Shown here: positions 8,097 through 16,665 of the stretch, one piece after another | Numbering within the stretch: the stretch's first letter is position 1 | Layout: each line of letters begins with the position of its first letter | Translations under genes and position numbers: made by a program | Notes under the pieces: model-generated | Told to the model about the DNA's origin: nothing | Database searches by the model: none | What the model saw: only the letters and a program-made list of their open reading frames with translations | Assembly: GCA_903910385.1 (NCBI GenBank) | Contig: CAIVZM010000036.1 | Location: 1-35,019 of the forward strand | Origin: an uncultured Armatimonadota bacterium | GTDB lineage: Bacteria > Armatimonadota > Armatimonadia > Armatimonadales > Armatimonadaceae | DNA: 35,019 bases | Reading direction: 5' to 3'

Positions 8097-8121
8097 AAAA
8101 GCCTCTATTCAGGAGGCTTTT
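8097..8121. terminator. Bidirectional intrinsic terminator after tRNA-Lys
   Basis: AAAAGCCTC (8097-8105) pairs with GAGGCTTTT (8113-8121) around a 7-base loop. U-runs form at the 3' side on both strands, so it can end both the tRNA transcript and the minus-strand DUF6544-like transcript that stops at 8157. Confidence 0.85.
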
Positions 8122-8156
8122 CGTTTGACAGAGAATTTAGCAGTTGCCTCGGCGTG

Positions 8157-8999
8157 TCAATCGTATTGAATGTCCACGATTTTCCCTCTGTAATACGGTT
8201 CGCTTCCGTGCGGCATCCGCCACGAGACTTCGCCTTCCAGCGGGATCCTCATGCCGTTTCTCTCGTGATAGTTCCAGAGACGGCCCGCCCAGGGAAACGC
8301 TTTGGATTCGCCCTCAAGCGAGTAAATACGGGAGGGCGCGAAAAAGTCGCTGATTTCTCCGTTAGGATTGAAACCAAATTCGAGGGCGACCGTCGTCGCG
8401 CCATCGCTCAACGTCGCCAGCGCTCTCCGGTCATCAATCGCGGTCCATTTCAGGTTTGCGGAGGGCAGAAGCGCTGTCGGCAACCACGCCAATTCCGCCA
8501 GATAGCGCATCAATGAACCTGCATCCAATCGGGCATCGTCGTGGGCGTCCATCATTGTCACAAGCGATAAAATCTGGGCGGACATCGCGCCGCGCTCCAT
8601 CAGGTAACTGTCGCGCACGCGTACATTGAAAAAAGGATTCATTTTCATTGTCGCATCCCAGACAAAGCCCGCCGGGTGCGCGGAAAAATCCTGAGTCGAA
8701 ACAAACGGAATCCATTTATCGTTGAGGCGGAATTCGCCTTCATGGTGGATTTTCGCCGTTCGAATCCGCGCCTGCCCTTCCTTGAGCGCGAAACGAAAGT
8801 AGGCGGCGACCGGCGCAGGCAAACGGTCGAAATCTTTGAAGGAGACCGTTTCGGCGTTCGCCGTGGCGGCCTGTCTCAGAGTTGCGACCATTCCTTCGGT
8901 TTCCCTTTGCCGTTTGGTTGCGCGTGAACGCAGTATCGAAGCGACTCCCACGCCCACCAGTCCCACGGTCGCCAGAGTAAGTTTCGTTCGGTCATTCAT
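8157..8999 (-). CDS. DUF6544/DUF6920-like membrane-anchored protein
   Basis: 280 aa from ATG 8999. An N-terminal hydrophobic helix (residues about 5-22, LTLATVGLVGVGVASIL) is followed by a basic stretch, suggesting a single-pass anchor. The body matches my recollection of the DUF6544 family: LPAPVAAYFRFALKEGQARI, then HEGEFRLNDKWIPFVSTQDFSAHPAGFVWDATM, a MERGAMSAQILSLVTMMDAHDDARLDAGSLMRYLAELAWLPTALL block and a C-terminal PLEGEVSWR....PYYRGKIVDI. Function of the family is unknown to me. The longer upstream frame (to 9332) has no protein-like character, so ATG 8999 is preferred. It is the last gene of a minus-strand cluster with SRPBCC and nitroreductase genes. Confidence 0.75.
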   Translation of the reverse strand: MNDRTKLTLATVGLVGVGVASILRSRATKRQRETEGMVATLRQAATANAETVSFKDFDRLPAPVAAYFRFALKEGQARIRTAKIHHEGEFRLNDKWIPFVSTQDFSAHPAGFVWDATMKMNPFFNVRVRDSYLMERGAMSAQILSLVTMMDAHDDARLDAGSLMRYLAELAWLPTALLPSANLKWTAIDDRRALATLSDGATTVALEFGFNPNGEISDFFAPSRIYSLEGESKAFPWAGRLWNYHERNGMRIPLEGEVSWRMPHGSEPYYRGKIVDIQYD

Positions 9000-9076
9000 T
9001 CTCGTTTTCTCATTTGACGAGGCGCTTTCGCGCTTTCTGTCGCCCCATTTTTCGTTTACGATTGTCATTTGTGCGT

Positions 9077-9214
9077 TCAGGATTTCGACCCCGTCGTTTT
9101 GGCAGGAGAAAAGGCGGGGGAGCAATCTTCCCTGCGAAGAATTCGAACAAGAACCATGCCGTGAATCATTCCGACAACGGTTCTGGTGGCAATCAAGGTG
9201 ATGAGTCCTCGCAT
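9077..9214 (-). CDS. Possible 45-aa membrane-type peptide
   Basis: Short frame between the SRPBCC and DUF6544-like genes. It begins MRGLITLIATRTVVGMIHGM and has a hydrophobic first half (residues 3-25) and a polar, basic second half ending TTGSKS. AAGGAATA sits directly before ATG 9214, a usable ribosome site. Spacing to both neighbours (68 nt upstream, 77 nt downstream) fits an operon. I do not recognise it, and at this length chance cannot be excluded. Confidence 0.3.
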   Translation of the reverse strand: MRGLITLIATRTVVGMIHGMVLVRILRREDCSPAFSPAKTTGSKS

Positions 9215-9282
9215 TATTCCTTAAATTGGTGGACGACAAAACGGACGGTTCCCGCGAAACCATTGTCCTCGGTAACGAGCCG

Positions 9283-9975
9283 TTATTTTGCCCTGTCATC
9301 GTCAACCTCATCGTCGTAGGATTTTTCTGCAAGATGCTTGAGCGTCAGAAGCATCTTGCGCTCCATAATGAAATGAGCGGGCTCAAAAATGGAGACATTG
9401 AGCAGTTTTCTTCCGAAATTTCTGGCTTCGTCACCGCGAATGCGAATAACGAGGCGCGTTTGATTTTTGGCAATCGGATGAAGAACAAACGCCCAACTTC
9501 CGTGTTCGATTTCATCCCGCAAAACGAGTGAGCGTTCCGGCTCAAGCCTGACGACAAACCAACCCGCTTTCGAGTCGAACGCTCCCCCGAGCCAGCCTTT
9601 ATGAGCGGAGCGGATAAAGTCGCCAACTTTTAAATCCTGTAATTTGGGAACGATTCTACCTACGTTATGAATTTCGAGACCGATTAGATTTTCGAGACAA
9701 TCATAACTGAAAAACCCGCCTCGGCCCTGCCCGATTTGTACGAGCCATTTCCAGATTTCCGAGGCGGGCGCGTTGATGCTGATGGCGTGCGTCACCTGCT
9801 CTCCGGCATGGGGTTTAACGTCATCGCCCGGCAAGATTTCCACGCATTCTTCATCGGTTGCGCCCCAACGCAGATGCCAGGGGCGGACTGCCAGAGCATA
9901 CCCGGAGACAAGCGCGCCGACTCCGCCGACCATCGCCAAGCCCATGAGAGCGTTTCGCAACTGTTTCTTGTTCAT
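9283..9975 (-). CDS. SRPBCC-fold membrane-anchored protein
   Basis: 230 aa from ATG 9975. An N-terminal membrane helix (residues about 8-28, ALMGLAMVGGVGALVSGYALAV) precedes an SRPBCC/START-like domain: THAISINAPASEIWKWLVQIGQGRGGFFSYDCLENLIGLEIHN, then the WFVVRLEPERSLVLRDEIEHGSWAFVLHPIAKNQTRLVIRIRG core and a terminal helix FIMERKMLLTLKHLAEK. The fold binds hydrophobic ligands in a deep pocket; the ligand here is not evident. A TTG six codons upstream (9993) is an alternative start. No clear Shine-Dalgarno precedes the ATG. It lies 89 nt after the nitroreductase gene. Confidence 0.8.
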   Translation of the reverse strand: MNKKQLRNALMGLAMVGGVGALVSGYALAVRPWHLRWGATDEECVEILPGDDVKPHAGEQVTHAISINAPASEIWKWLVQIGQGRGGFFSYDCLENLIGLEIHNVGRIVPKLQDLKVGDFIRSAHKGWLGGAFDSKAGWFVVRLEPERSLVLRDEIEHGSWAFVLHPIAKNQTRLVIRIRGDEARNFGRKLLNVSIFEPAHFIMERKMLLTLKHLAEKSYDDEVDDDRAK

Positions 9976-10064
9976 AATAAAATTCAATATCAATCAATAA
10001 ACCCAGCCAGAATTTCGTTTTATCCGGGTTGTACGACGAATGCCGCATTAATTTGTCGCTGGCG

Positions 10065-11189
10065 CTATGTCCGAACGAACCAGCCAACGGGGCGGCGCAG
10101 TGAGACCGGCGGTGGATAGCGTTTCACGTAGCCTGACCGGAGAATAAATTGAACCGGTTCGGGCATCCCGAGAGATTGAGTCAGCGTTTCCTTGGTGGAC
10201 GATTCTTCCAGTATTTGTGTCATGGGATGAATGGCGACGCTCCTTCCTCGCGCTTTCAGGAATAATCGTTGCATTCGTCCGCCGGTTTCGAGCAGTTCCT
10301 GCGGGGATTCGTCCCTGCTGGTAATCAATATCCAACCTGCTGATTCCGACACTTCCTGTTTCGCGTTATCTACGGCCCGCTCTCTAAAATCGCGCTTCAT
10401 CACCGCGCTTTTGCCGTAAAAGTTCCGCACGACCCATCCGGGGATTCCTTCGATTTCCATACTTGCCGTTGTCAGTCCATCCCGATATTTCTCCGCATTT
10501 TTGCTGGAGAACCGTATCCATTCGGATAACTCCTGCTGCGCCGCATCGCGGTAGGATTGAAGGCGATTGGCTTGGATGGTCTGTTCACTGATGAATCGGC
10601 CCTGTGGACTGGCGGCGGACAGATAATGAATAGATTCGGGTTCGGAATCCATGAAATATTTGAGGTCGTCGTTGCGGAGCGGTTCACTCAAAAAATGCGA
10701 GCGAACTGTGCGGCGATTTTTGATTTTTGTGATGTCAAAAGGCGTTTTCGGCGCGTGTTTTTGTAACCTTACCTCTATGACACGTTCATCCTGATTGGTT
10801 TTCGCTAATAAGTCTGAATGACAGACATAGCCGAAAGAACCCGCCGCATATTCCAGATTTTGAAGGAAAGCGCCGATAGATAACATCGTTTCTCTCTGAG
10901 TCGGGTCAACGGCAGGCAACCACCTTGTCTTATCATTGCCGATAATCCAGTGATAGGGGTCAAGATATTGGACAGACCACGGTTGCGTGTTGTGACCGCT
11001 CGGCGCGAGCGAGGCGAGAAACAATATCTCTTCTTCGTTGGGCTGAAGCGTCGGGTTGTCATCTTTCGCCCGTTTGATATCCGCCCGGGAGAAGTTCCTT
11101 TTATCGCTCCACAGATAACCAGCGGTTCCACCGGCGATTAACGCCCCACCGGCGATAGTCAAGAATTTCCTTCTGGTAGAGGCGTTCAT
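10065..11189 (-). CDS. Acg-like nitroreductase-family protein with Tat signal
   Basis: 374 aa from ATG 11189. The N-terminus MNASTRRKFLTIAGGALIAGG is a textbook twin-arginine signal (TRRKFL), so a folded, cofactor-bearing protein should be exported. The body fits the Acg/nitroreductase-like FMN-binding family: FLASLAPSGHNTQPW near residues 54-68, then GAFLQNLEYAAGSFGY, KNRRTVRSHFLSEPL, and a late AGWILITSRDESPQELLETGGRMQRLFLKARGRSVAIHPMTQILEE. Mycobacterial Acg is a DosR-regulon protein thought to sequester FMN; whether this one has reductase activity is unknown. The upstream frame to 11243 lacks a signal-like start. First gene of a cluster with the SRPBCC and DUF6544-like genes. Confidence 0.85.
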   Translation of the reverse strand: MNASTRRKFLTIAGGALIAGGTAGYLWSDKRNFSRADIKRAKDDNPTLQPNEEEILFLASLAPSGHNTQPWSVQYLDPYHWIIGNDKTRWLPAVDPTQRETMLSIGAFLQNLEYAAGSFGYVCHSDLLAKTNQDERVIEVRLQKHAPKTPFDITKIKNRRTVRSHFLSEPLRNDDLKYFMDSEPESIHYLSAASPQGRFISEQTIQANRLQSYRDAAQQELSEWIRFSSKNAEKYRDGLTTASMEIEGIPGWVVRNFYGKSAVMKRDFRERAVDNAKQEVSESAGWILITSRDESPQELLETGGRMQRLFLKARGRSVAIHPMTQILEESSTKETLTQSLGMPEPVQFILRSGYVKRYPPPVSLRRPVGWFVRT

Positions 11190-11346
11190 TTCATCGGTTC
11201 TTTCTCGGCGCTCCAAAACGTTGCGCCCTGTCGGTTTGTTCAATGGATATCATTCTGGAGTCATCTGGTTTGTCTTCCGCTCCCAATAATGGGGGTCAGG
11301 ACGGATCAGGCGCCACTCGAAAAACAGGTGGTTTTGAGTCACCGTT

Positions 11347-12477
11347 TCAAAGCGCTTCGGAATGAGGAACGATACATCTGCTATTGTCTCTGGATAGGAT
11401 TCCTGGGGTAGTCAGACGCTCTGGCAGATCGAGGCGGGCGACTCCGATTCGGTTATCCGCCATACCGTAATAGACATCGAAGCGGTCTGGCTCGCCGATA
11501 TCATCGCGCCGGTCAATTCCGGTGGGAAACACGACATCTGGAACGATTCCATGACGTTCTTGCAGGGTCTCCGGCCGCAGAATAGGTTCGGGCGACCGAT
11601 AGAGGATTTCCTGTGGATGCTCCCGGGACAACACCATAAGCCCGGCGGAGTATTGGACATAGATTTTGTCATCGCCCGGTTCGGTGATCTCGCTTACCCC
11701 GTGATAAACAACCAGCCAACCGTGCCGGCTCAGGATGGGCGGGGCGCCGCCGCCGATTTTCAGTCGTTCCCAGGGCGCGACGGGCGACGCAAGGCGACGA
11801 TGCGAATTAAACAGACCCAGATGGCGAAGTTCATGGTCTTTACGGGGCATAGGACAATAGGAAATCCAGATACTGATATGATCGAGATCCACCCGTTCAA
11901 AATCCGCCAGAGACACCGAATCCTCGGGAAGAGCGCCCGGAAAAAGTGGGCGATGCAGGAGCGCCAGTTGCATTTTTCCGACGTGATTCGGAACAGCTAC
12001 CGGAAAGATACTGGCGTCCTTATTGTCCACATGGACAAAATCAACGCCGTTAAAGGAGGCGAATGCAACAAGACCCAATCGTCTCCAGTGAAACAAATCC
12101 TCCGACGCCGCCAATGCAATCCGTGGCCCTTGAGCGGAAAACGCCGTATAGGTCATGATGTATAGTCCGAGCAGATCGACATAGGTAATACGGGGGTCTT
12201 CGCAACCGCCGCCGTTGGGATGTAACTCGTAATCCGCTTCCGGTTCCAGCGCAATGCCAAGTCTCTCGACTCCGATAGGGTCGCCGCCAGCATTGAACAG
12301 CACTTTTGCAATGCCGATACGCGAATAATTTCCTCGCGCAACGAGTCGGGGAAACAGATAAAGCGTTCCCTCCGGGCTGCGAGCGGTCGCTGGATTCAGG
12401 ACTCCTTCCACCTCGAACGGATTACCAGACTCTGGCTCCATAATCATCCCGAGACGCTGTAACGAAAATCCCATCAT
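11347..12477 (-). CDS. GH130-family glycoside phosphorylase/hydrolase
   Basis: 376 aa with the five-bladed beta-propeller pattern of glycoside hydrolase family 130 (beta-1,2- or beta-1,4-mannoside phosphorylases and hydrolases). Key block NGGGCEDPRIT (about residues 87-97) carries the catalytic Asp. Other family strands: NPATARSPEGTLYLFPRLVARGNYSRIGIA near residue 30, HVDNKDASIFP, and ERLKIGGGAPPILSRHGWLVVYHGV. No signal peptide, so cytoplasmic. The start MMGFSLQRLG is preceded by GAGGAGAAGGG, a strong ribosome site. Substrate cannot be read from sequence. Similar glycosidase-like genes often sit near stress genes; here the BON and nitroreductase genes flank it. Confidence 0.88.
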   Translation of the reverse strand: MMGFSLQRLGMIMEPESGNPFEVEGVLNPATARSPEGTLYLFPRLVARGNYSRIGIAKVLFNAGGDPIGVERLGIALEPEADYELHPNGGGCEDPRITYVDLLGLYIMTYTAFSAQGPRIALAASEDLFHWRRLGLVAFASFNGVDFVHVDNKDASIFPVAVPNHVGKMQLALLHRPLFPGALPEDSVSLADFERVDLDHISIWISYCPMPRKDHELRHLGLFNSHRRLASPVAPWERLKIGGGAPPILSRHGWLVVYHGVSEITEPGDDKIYVQYSAGLMVLSREHPQEILYRSPEPILRPETLQERHGIVPDVVFPTGIDRRDDIGEPDRFDVYYGMADNRIGVARLDLPERLTTPGILSRDNSRCIVPHSEAL

Positions 12478-12536
12478 CCCTTCTCCTCACCAGACCGCAC
12501 CGGACATTTGGCGCAGGAACGTCTACGAAGGACGAA

Positions 12537-12562
12537 AAAGAGCGTCCGACCGGACGCTCTTT
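12537..12562 (-). terminator. Intrinsic terminator of the BON gene
   Basis: AAAGAGCGTCCG (12537-12548) pairs with CGGACGCTCTTT (12551-12562). On the minus strand the stem is followed by TTTTT, placing it as the terminator for the BON-domain gene ending at 12621 and isolating it from the GH130 gene downstream. Confidence 0.85.
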
Positions 12563-12620
12563 CTGACTGCGGAAAGGAGAGGTGGAACGTGTCCGCACTC
12601 CCCAACCGCCTCTTCAACCA

Positions 12621-13274
12621 TCAGTAAATGACAGTGATATTATCCACCACGCTCTGGACACCCGCAGCGCCCCAGGCGGAATTGGTCGCCAGTTCTCGCT
12701 CGGACCAGCTATGAACGGCGCCAGTCAGTGTTACATTGGAGCCACGGACTTCGACCAGAATGTTTTGCGCATCCGCGTGAGCGCGTCGCTTCAATGCAGC
12801 CTCGATTTCGGACTTGACGGAACTTGAGGAAGCCTGCGGTTTGATAGATATCTGGTCACTGACGCCAACGACACCCATAAGCGGTCGAACGGCGGACGCC
12901 GCCGCTTGCCGTTGGTATGCCCAGCCGACTTCGCCGGTCAACGTTATCCAACCGCCTTCGACCATGACCTTGATACTATCCTTCGGTAGGTAGGTCATCC
13001 ATGCCAATGCATTTTCGGCAGAGTGTGCGATATCCGTATCGTTTCGTTTGCTCGAACCGTTGAGCGCAACATCCATCTCGACCGCCAGAGCCTTTACGCC
13101 AGATACCTGTTGTGTGGCGCGCTCAGCATCCCACTTTTCGGCATAACTGTCGACATGGCCAGAGAGGGTGACAACGCCTTCACTGACAGCGACGCCAATC
13201 TTCGTATCGTTGACCGAAGGGTCCCATTTCAGTTCAGCCATAACGTCCTTCTGTAACTGGGAATCGGTTTTCAT
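12621..13274 (-). CDS. Triple BON-domain protein
   Basis: 217 aa with three successive BON modules: residues about 1-70 (DVMAELKWDPSVNDTKIGVAVSEGVVTLSGHVDSYAEKWDAE), 78-147 (ALAWMTYLPKDSIKVMVEGGWITLTGEVGWAYQRQAA) and 150-217 (IEAALKRRAHADAQNILVEVRGSNVTLTGAVHSWSERELA). Each has the V-x-V-x-x-G-x-V-T/I-L-x-G-x-V core. There is no signal peptide, unlike periplasmic OsmY, so a cytoplasmic form is inferred. BON domains are thought to bind phospholipid or membranes and many are stress-induced. It sits in a region with a universal stress protein and an Acg-like nitroreductase, consistent with a stress role. Confidence 0.88.
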   Translation of the reverse strand: MKTDSQLQKDVMAELKWDPSVNDTKIGVAVSEGVVTLSGHVDSYAEKWDAERATQQVSGVKALAVEMDVALNGSSKRNDTDIAHSAENALAWMTYLPKDSIKVMVEGGWITLTGEVGWAYQRQAAASAVRPLMGVVGVSDQISIKPQASSSSVKSEIEAALKRRAHADAQNILVEVRGSNVTLTGAVHSWSERELATNSAWGAAGVQSVVDNITVIY

Positions 13275-13472
13275 AATATTGTTCTTTCGCGCTAAGGGAG
13301 GGGAAAAGCGGATTTTACTCCTACTCTCTCCTGTCGCCTCAACCCCCTTAAGTATCTGATCGGCAGAAGGTTTCGCTTTCTACAAGTATTTATTTTTATA
13401 ATTTCTCCATAATAGTTGCAGTATCCTTACTTGCCTGTTGAGGTCGGCGAAGCGTATTCACGATCCAGACAA

Positions 13473-13673
13473 TCAAGCATCAGCAGGGCGATAAAAGCCC
13501 TGAATGTCCTCGTGTGTCTCAAAATTGCGACCCACGGTGGAAATCTGGTTGCTGGGCAGGTCGCCGTCTTCGAGACGACGCACCGCCGCCTCCGCCGAAC
13601 TATGGTTTCGATAACTCGCCACGACGGTCTGGTCGAAAGCGACGGGCGGTAAGGTAGGCAGAGTACTATTCAT
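13473..13673 (-). pseudogene. N-terminal fragment of a GSP17M/YflT-like general stress protein
   Basis: 66 aa from ATG 13673. Residues 17-60 (QTVVASYRNHSSAEAAVRRLEDGDLPSNQISTVGRNF) match the start of the general stress protein 17M domain (vvavY...AEaAv..L...gf....iSvvG). The frame stops at FYRPADA, where the family normally continues for roughly 100 residues with a Gly-rich membrane-inserting part. No continuation was found in the other minus-strand frames down to 13380. It is therefore read as truncated. It lies directly after two other truncated genes in the same orientation. Confidence 0.55.
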
Positions 13674-13684
13674 CAAAGGAGGCG

Positions 13685-13849
13685 CTACTGAATCGTCACT
13701 ACCAACTGGCCCACGCCATCAAAGAGGTCAAGCCGATTCCCCAAGGTGAAAAGATGCCCCTGAGCCTGATAAATCAGGTTGTTACTCTCATTCGTGATGT
13801 CATATTTGTCGCCCAACGAATAGAGACGCTTGTTGATCTGTAGTCTCAT
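13685..13849 (-). pseudogene. N-terminal fragment of a LURP-one-related (LOR/YxjI) protein
   Basis: 54 aa beginning MRLQINKRLYSLGDKYDITN and continuing LIYQAQGHLFTLGNRLDLFD and GQLVVTI. This reproduces the first strands of the LURP-one-related/Tubby-like fold (lGdkYdI-d..gn.vY...G.lfslg..l...D..G.e...I). Complete members are about 160-200 aa, so two thirds are missing. Its ATG overlaps the stop codon of the upstream ABC ATPase fragment (ATGA), suggesting the two were once a coupled operon. A rival frame on the plus strand (13688-13840) is open but has no family resemblance. Confidence 0.55.
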
Positions 13850-14064
13850 ATCGCTTTGTCTGATTCTGCACCGTCCCTCGGCACGGCGGTAAGGTTTGCC
13901 ATGCGCCGGTCTTTAACAGGCGCGTCCTCAACAATCTTTCCATCCCGGACGATTACCTTGCGCTTGCAGAACTGGGCGATATCCGGTTCGTGCGTGACCA
14001 TGACCACTGTACGGCTCTCATCGTTGGCCTGCTGGAAAATCGCCATTTCAGGAAGCGTTTGCAC
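13846..14064 (-). pseudogene. C-terminal fragment of a MacB/LolD-type ABC ATPase
   Basis: About 72 aa: residues 7-48 (EMAIFQQANDESRTVVMVTHEPDIAQFCKRKVIVRDGKIVED) are the segment just after the D-loop, including the switch histidine in VTHEPDIA and the terminal RDGKIV strand. Walker A, signature and Walker B are absent, so it cannot be a working ATPase. It begins only 3 nt after the stop of the P-type ATPase (14068), so the deletion junction lies at or near that stop. Its own stop overlaps the start of the LOR fragment. Confidence 0.7.
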
Positions 14065-14067
14065 GGG

Positions 14068-16644
14068 TTAGACTTTCTTTTCCAATAAGGGAGAATATCT
14101 TGCATCAGGTTTTTTGCTCTGGAAGAATTTGAAGGATTCAAACCATAGAATGCTCAACCCTCCCGCGCCCAGACAGATTGCCAGGTCAATGAGATGCAGA
14201 AAAGAGAATCGGAACAGCGTCCGCAGAAATGGTACGTAGAGAGCCAGCGCTACGGACACCAGGACGCCGCCAATCACCCACCATAGCGCCTTGTTAGGCC
14301 GACGTAGCGTCTCGACTATCGTACGTGACCAGGAGAGGTTCGTCAGGATGAGTCCCAGGTTTGCAACAATGAGTGTGGTATATGTGAGCGCACGCGCTTC
14401 TAATTCGCCCTGATTCCGAATCAGTGAGATATAAAAAACGGACACCACGACCAGTAGTACGCTTGCTCCTTGCAGCAGGCTTAATACGATGGCGCGTCTG
14501 GTAAAGAGCGGTTCTTTGGGATCACGCGGCGGGCGGTTCATAGTATCCGGCTCTTCCGGTTCCGCTTCAAACACTATAGAACAGGCGGGGTCAATTATCA
14601 TCTCTAAAAACACAATATGTACCGGTAACAGAATAAGCGGCCACCCAAACGCTACGGGCAGGAGAGCCAAACCGGCAATCGGTACATGAACTGCCATAAT
14701 ATAGGCCATCGCGTCTTTAATATTGGTGTAAATCCTCCGACCCATTCGTATAGCCTTGACGATAGAAGAAAAGTCATCATCCAGAAGCACGAGGTCGGCG
14801 GCTTCCCGAGCAACATCGGTTCCCCGCTTACCCATAGCAATTCCGATATGCGCCGCCTTGAGCGCCGGTGCGTCGTTGACGCCATCGCCGGTCATGGCAA
14901 CGATTTCTCCATTCGCTTTCAGCGCATTGACGAGGAGAAGCTTCTGTTCGGGCATGACACGCGCAAAAATGTTGACCTCACGAATCCGTTGCTGGAGCGT
15001 CTCCACAGACATTTGCGTAAGCTCCTCACCCGTAATCACTTCATCAGGGGAACGCAAACCAATCTGACCGGCAATACTTCGGGCGGTTTCCGGATAATCG
15101 CCTGTAATCATGATGACCCGGATACCTGCGCTATAGCATTCTTTGACTGCTGGGGCGACGGTGGGACGTACCGGATCAGCCAGACCAATCAGGCCCAGAA
15201 GAGAGAAGACAAATGACTTTTGTTCATCAGGGAGAGATTCGTTGTCAGGGAGGCATTTTGCAACCGCCAGTACCCGAAGCCCCTTCGCCGCGAGCGCTTT
15301 GGCGTGGAGATTCAATGCTTGCTGTTCACTTTCGTCAAGGCGGCATAGTTGTGCGATAGCTTCTGGCGCGCCTTTTGCCGCCACAATGAACGCGTTTTCC
15401 GGCGTTTTCCAGACGTTCGACATGGCAAGCAGTTGAGGCGAAAGCGCATACTCTCGCAGGAGACGCCAGCCCTTCCGCGAATCGTTATCGTGCGGACGCG
15501 CTTGTGCTTCTAATTGATGGATGGCTTTTTCCATCGGATCAAAAGGATCAGGCTGACTTGCCAGAACGCTGAACGTCAGCAGTTCCGCAAAGGCGCCTGA
15601 TATCGCTGGCAATGGCTCCTCTCCCATAGTGAGGATGGTTCCCTTAATACTAAGATTGCTTACCGCCATCTGGTTTTGCGTGAGCGTTCCTGTTTTATCA
15701 ACGCAAAGAGCGGTCGCCGCGCCAAGCGTCTCAATGGCGGGGACGCGACGGGTCAGGACATTATTCTGTGCGATGCGCCAGGCACCCAGCGCTAAAAAGA
15801 TCGTAAGAACGACGGGAAATTCTTCCGGGATCATGGAAATCGCCATCGTGATTCCTGCCAGAAGTCCATTGAGCCAACTGCCACGGGTGAGACCATAAAT
15901 CAGCGCAACGACAAGGCAGAGTGAGAGGCCAATAGTAGCGAAAATACGTACCAGCCGCTTTACGCCTTGCTGTAAAAGTGTCGTTTCTTGCTCGACGGAT
16001 TGCAGGCTCTTTCCAATTTTGCCCATTTCCGTGCGGCTTGCCGTCGCCTTGACCCGAGCGATTCCACGCCCTTGCACAATGAGCGTTCCTGAATAGACGA
16101 ACGGTTTATCATCCCCGCCCGGGCGCTCCATGTCTCTGTCAGCATCGCTCGTTACTTTGCGGACGGCTATCGATTCGCCAGTCAGGAGCGATTCATCGGA
16201 GGCGACATTCAGACCAGAGAGGAGAATTCCATCAGCGGCGATACGGTCGCCTTCAGCAAGAACAAGCATATCGCCAGCAACGACGTCTCGACCGGCAATA
16301 CGACGCTGCACCGCATCGCGGATAACAAGGGCGCGAGGATTCGATAGGTCGCGTAAAGCCTCCAGAGTACGTTCAGTCTTCCGCTCCTGATAGAAGGTGA
16401 TCCCCATGACCACAAAGACAGCGCTCGCAAGCATCAGCGCTTCTTCCCTGTCGCCCAGGAAGAGGTAAATCACCGCGCACGACGTCAGTAAAAGGAACAT
16501 TGGTTCGCGAACGACATCCAGAGCAATGATAAACAGGTTGCGTGGTCGGGCTGACGGGAGTTCGTTAAAGCCATCCGTTTTTAGTCGAAGCGCCGCCTCC
16601 GCTTCCGATAGCCCCTGTGTCGCCAATTCGTGATTCGTGATCAC
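14068..16644 (-). CDS. P-type cation-transporting ATPase (P2-type, Ca2+/CtpF-like)
   Basis: 858 aa from GTG 16644. It has the N-terminal cation ATPase domain (LSEAEAALRLKTDGFNELP), an actuator domain with LLTGES (155-158), the M4 motif PEEFP (273-277), phosphorylation site D316-KTGT, nucleotide-domain blocks, TGDYPETA and TGDGVNDAPALKAAHIGIAMG, and four to six C-terminal membrane helices with IDPACSIVFE in M6. All catalytic residues are intact. PEEFP and the M6 motif place it with bacterial Ca2+-ATPase/CtpF-like pumps; the ion itself is not certain. GTG 16644 was chosen because AAAAAGGA lies 5 bases upstream; another GTG at 16665 lacks a ribosome site. Three gene fragments follow immediately downstream. 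Confidence 0.9.
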   Translation of the reverse strand: MITNHELATQGLSEAEAALRLKTDGFNELPSARPRNLFIIALDVVREPMFLLLTSCAVIYLFLGDREEALMLASAVFVVMGITFYQERKTERTLEALRDLSNPRALVIRDAVQRRIAGRDVVAGDMLVLAEGDRIAADGILLSGLNVASDESLLTGESIAVRKVTSDADRDMERPGGDDKPFVYSGTLIVQGRGIARVKATASRTEMGKIGKSLQSVEQETTLLQQGVKRLVRIFATIGLSLCLVVALIYGLTRGSWLNGLLAGITMAISMIPEEFPVVLTIFLALGAWRIAQNNVLTRRVPAIETLGAATALCVDKTGTLTQNQMAVSNLSIKGTILTMGEEPLPAISGAFAELLTFSVLASQPDPFDPMEKAIHQLEAQARPHDNDSRKGWRLLREYALSPQLLAMSNVWKTPENAFIVAAKGAPEAIAQLCRLDESEQQALNLHAKALAAKGLRVLAVAKCLPDNESLPDEQKSFVFSLLGLIGLADPVRPTVAPAVKECYSAGIRVIMITGDYPETARSIAGQIGLRSPDEVITGEELTQMSVETLQQRIREVNIFARVMPEQKLLLVNALKANGEIVAMTGDGVNDAPALKAAHIGIAMGKRGTDVAREAADLVLLDDDFSSIVKAIRMGRRIYTNIKDAMAYIMAVHVPIAGLALLPVAFGWPLILLPVHIVFLEMIIDPACSIVFEAEPEEPDTMNRPPRDPKEPLFTRRAIVLSLLQGASVLLVVVSVFYISLIRNQGELEARALTYTTLIVANLGLILTNLSWSRTIVETLRRPNKALWWVIGGVLVSVALALYVPFLRTLFRFSFLHLIDLAICLGAGGLSILWFESFKFFQSKKPDARYSPLLEKKV

Positions 16645-16665
16645 TGTATTCCTTTTTCTCGGCAC

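Noticed and set aside
11551-12165. 204-codon plus-strand frame opposite the GH130 gene
   Set aside because: Antisense to a confidently assigned gene and not protein-like in composition.
13765-13778. Hairpin CCTGATAAATCAGG inside the LURP-one fragment, with CTGATAAATCAG again near 24752
   Set aside because: Short, A+T-rich and in unrelated contexts; two copies in 35 kb are not convincing as a shared regulatory site.
13688-13840. Open plus-strand frame opposite the LURP-one-like fragment, preceded by AAAGGAGG
   Set aside because: The ribosome-like sequence is not followed by a usual start codon at proper distance, while the minus-strand frame has clear LOR similarity and couples to the ABC fragment.
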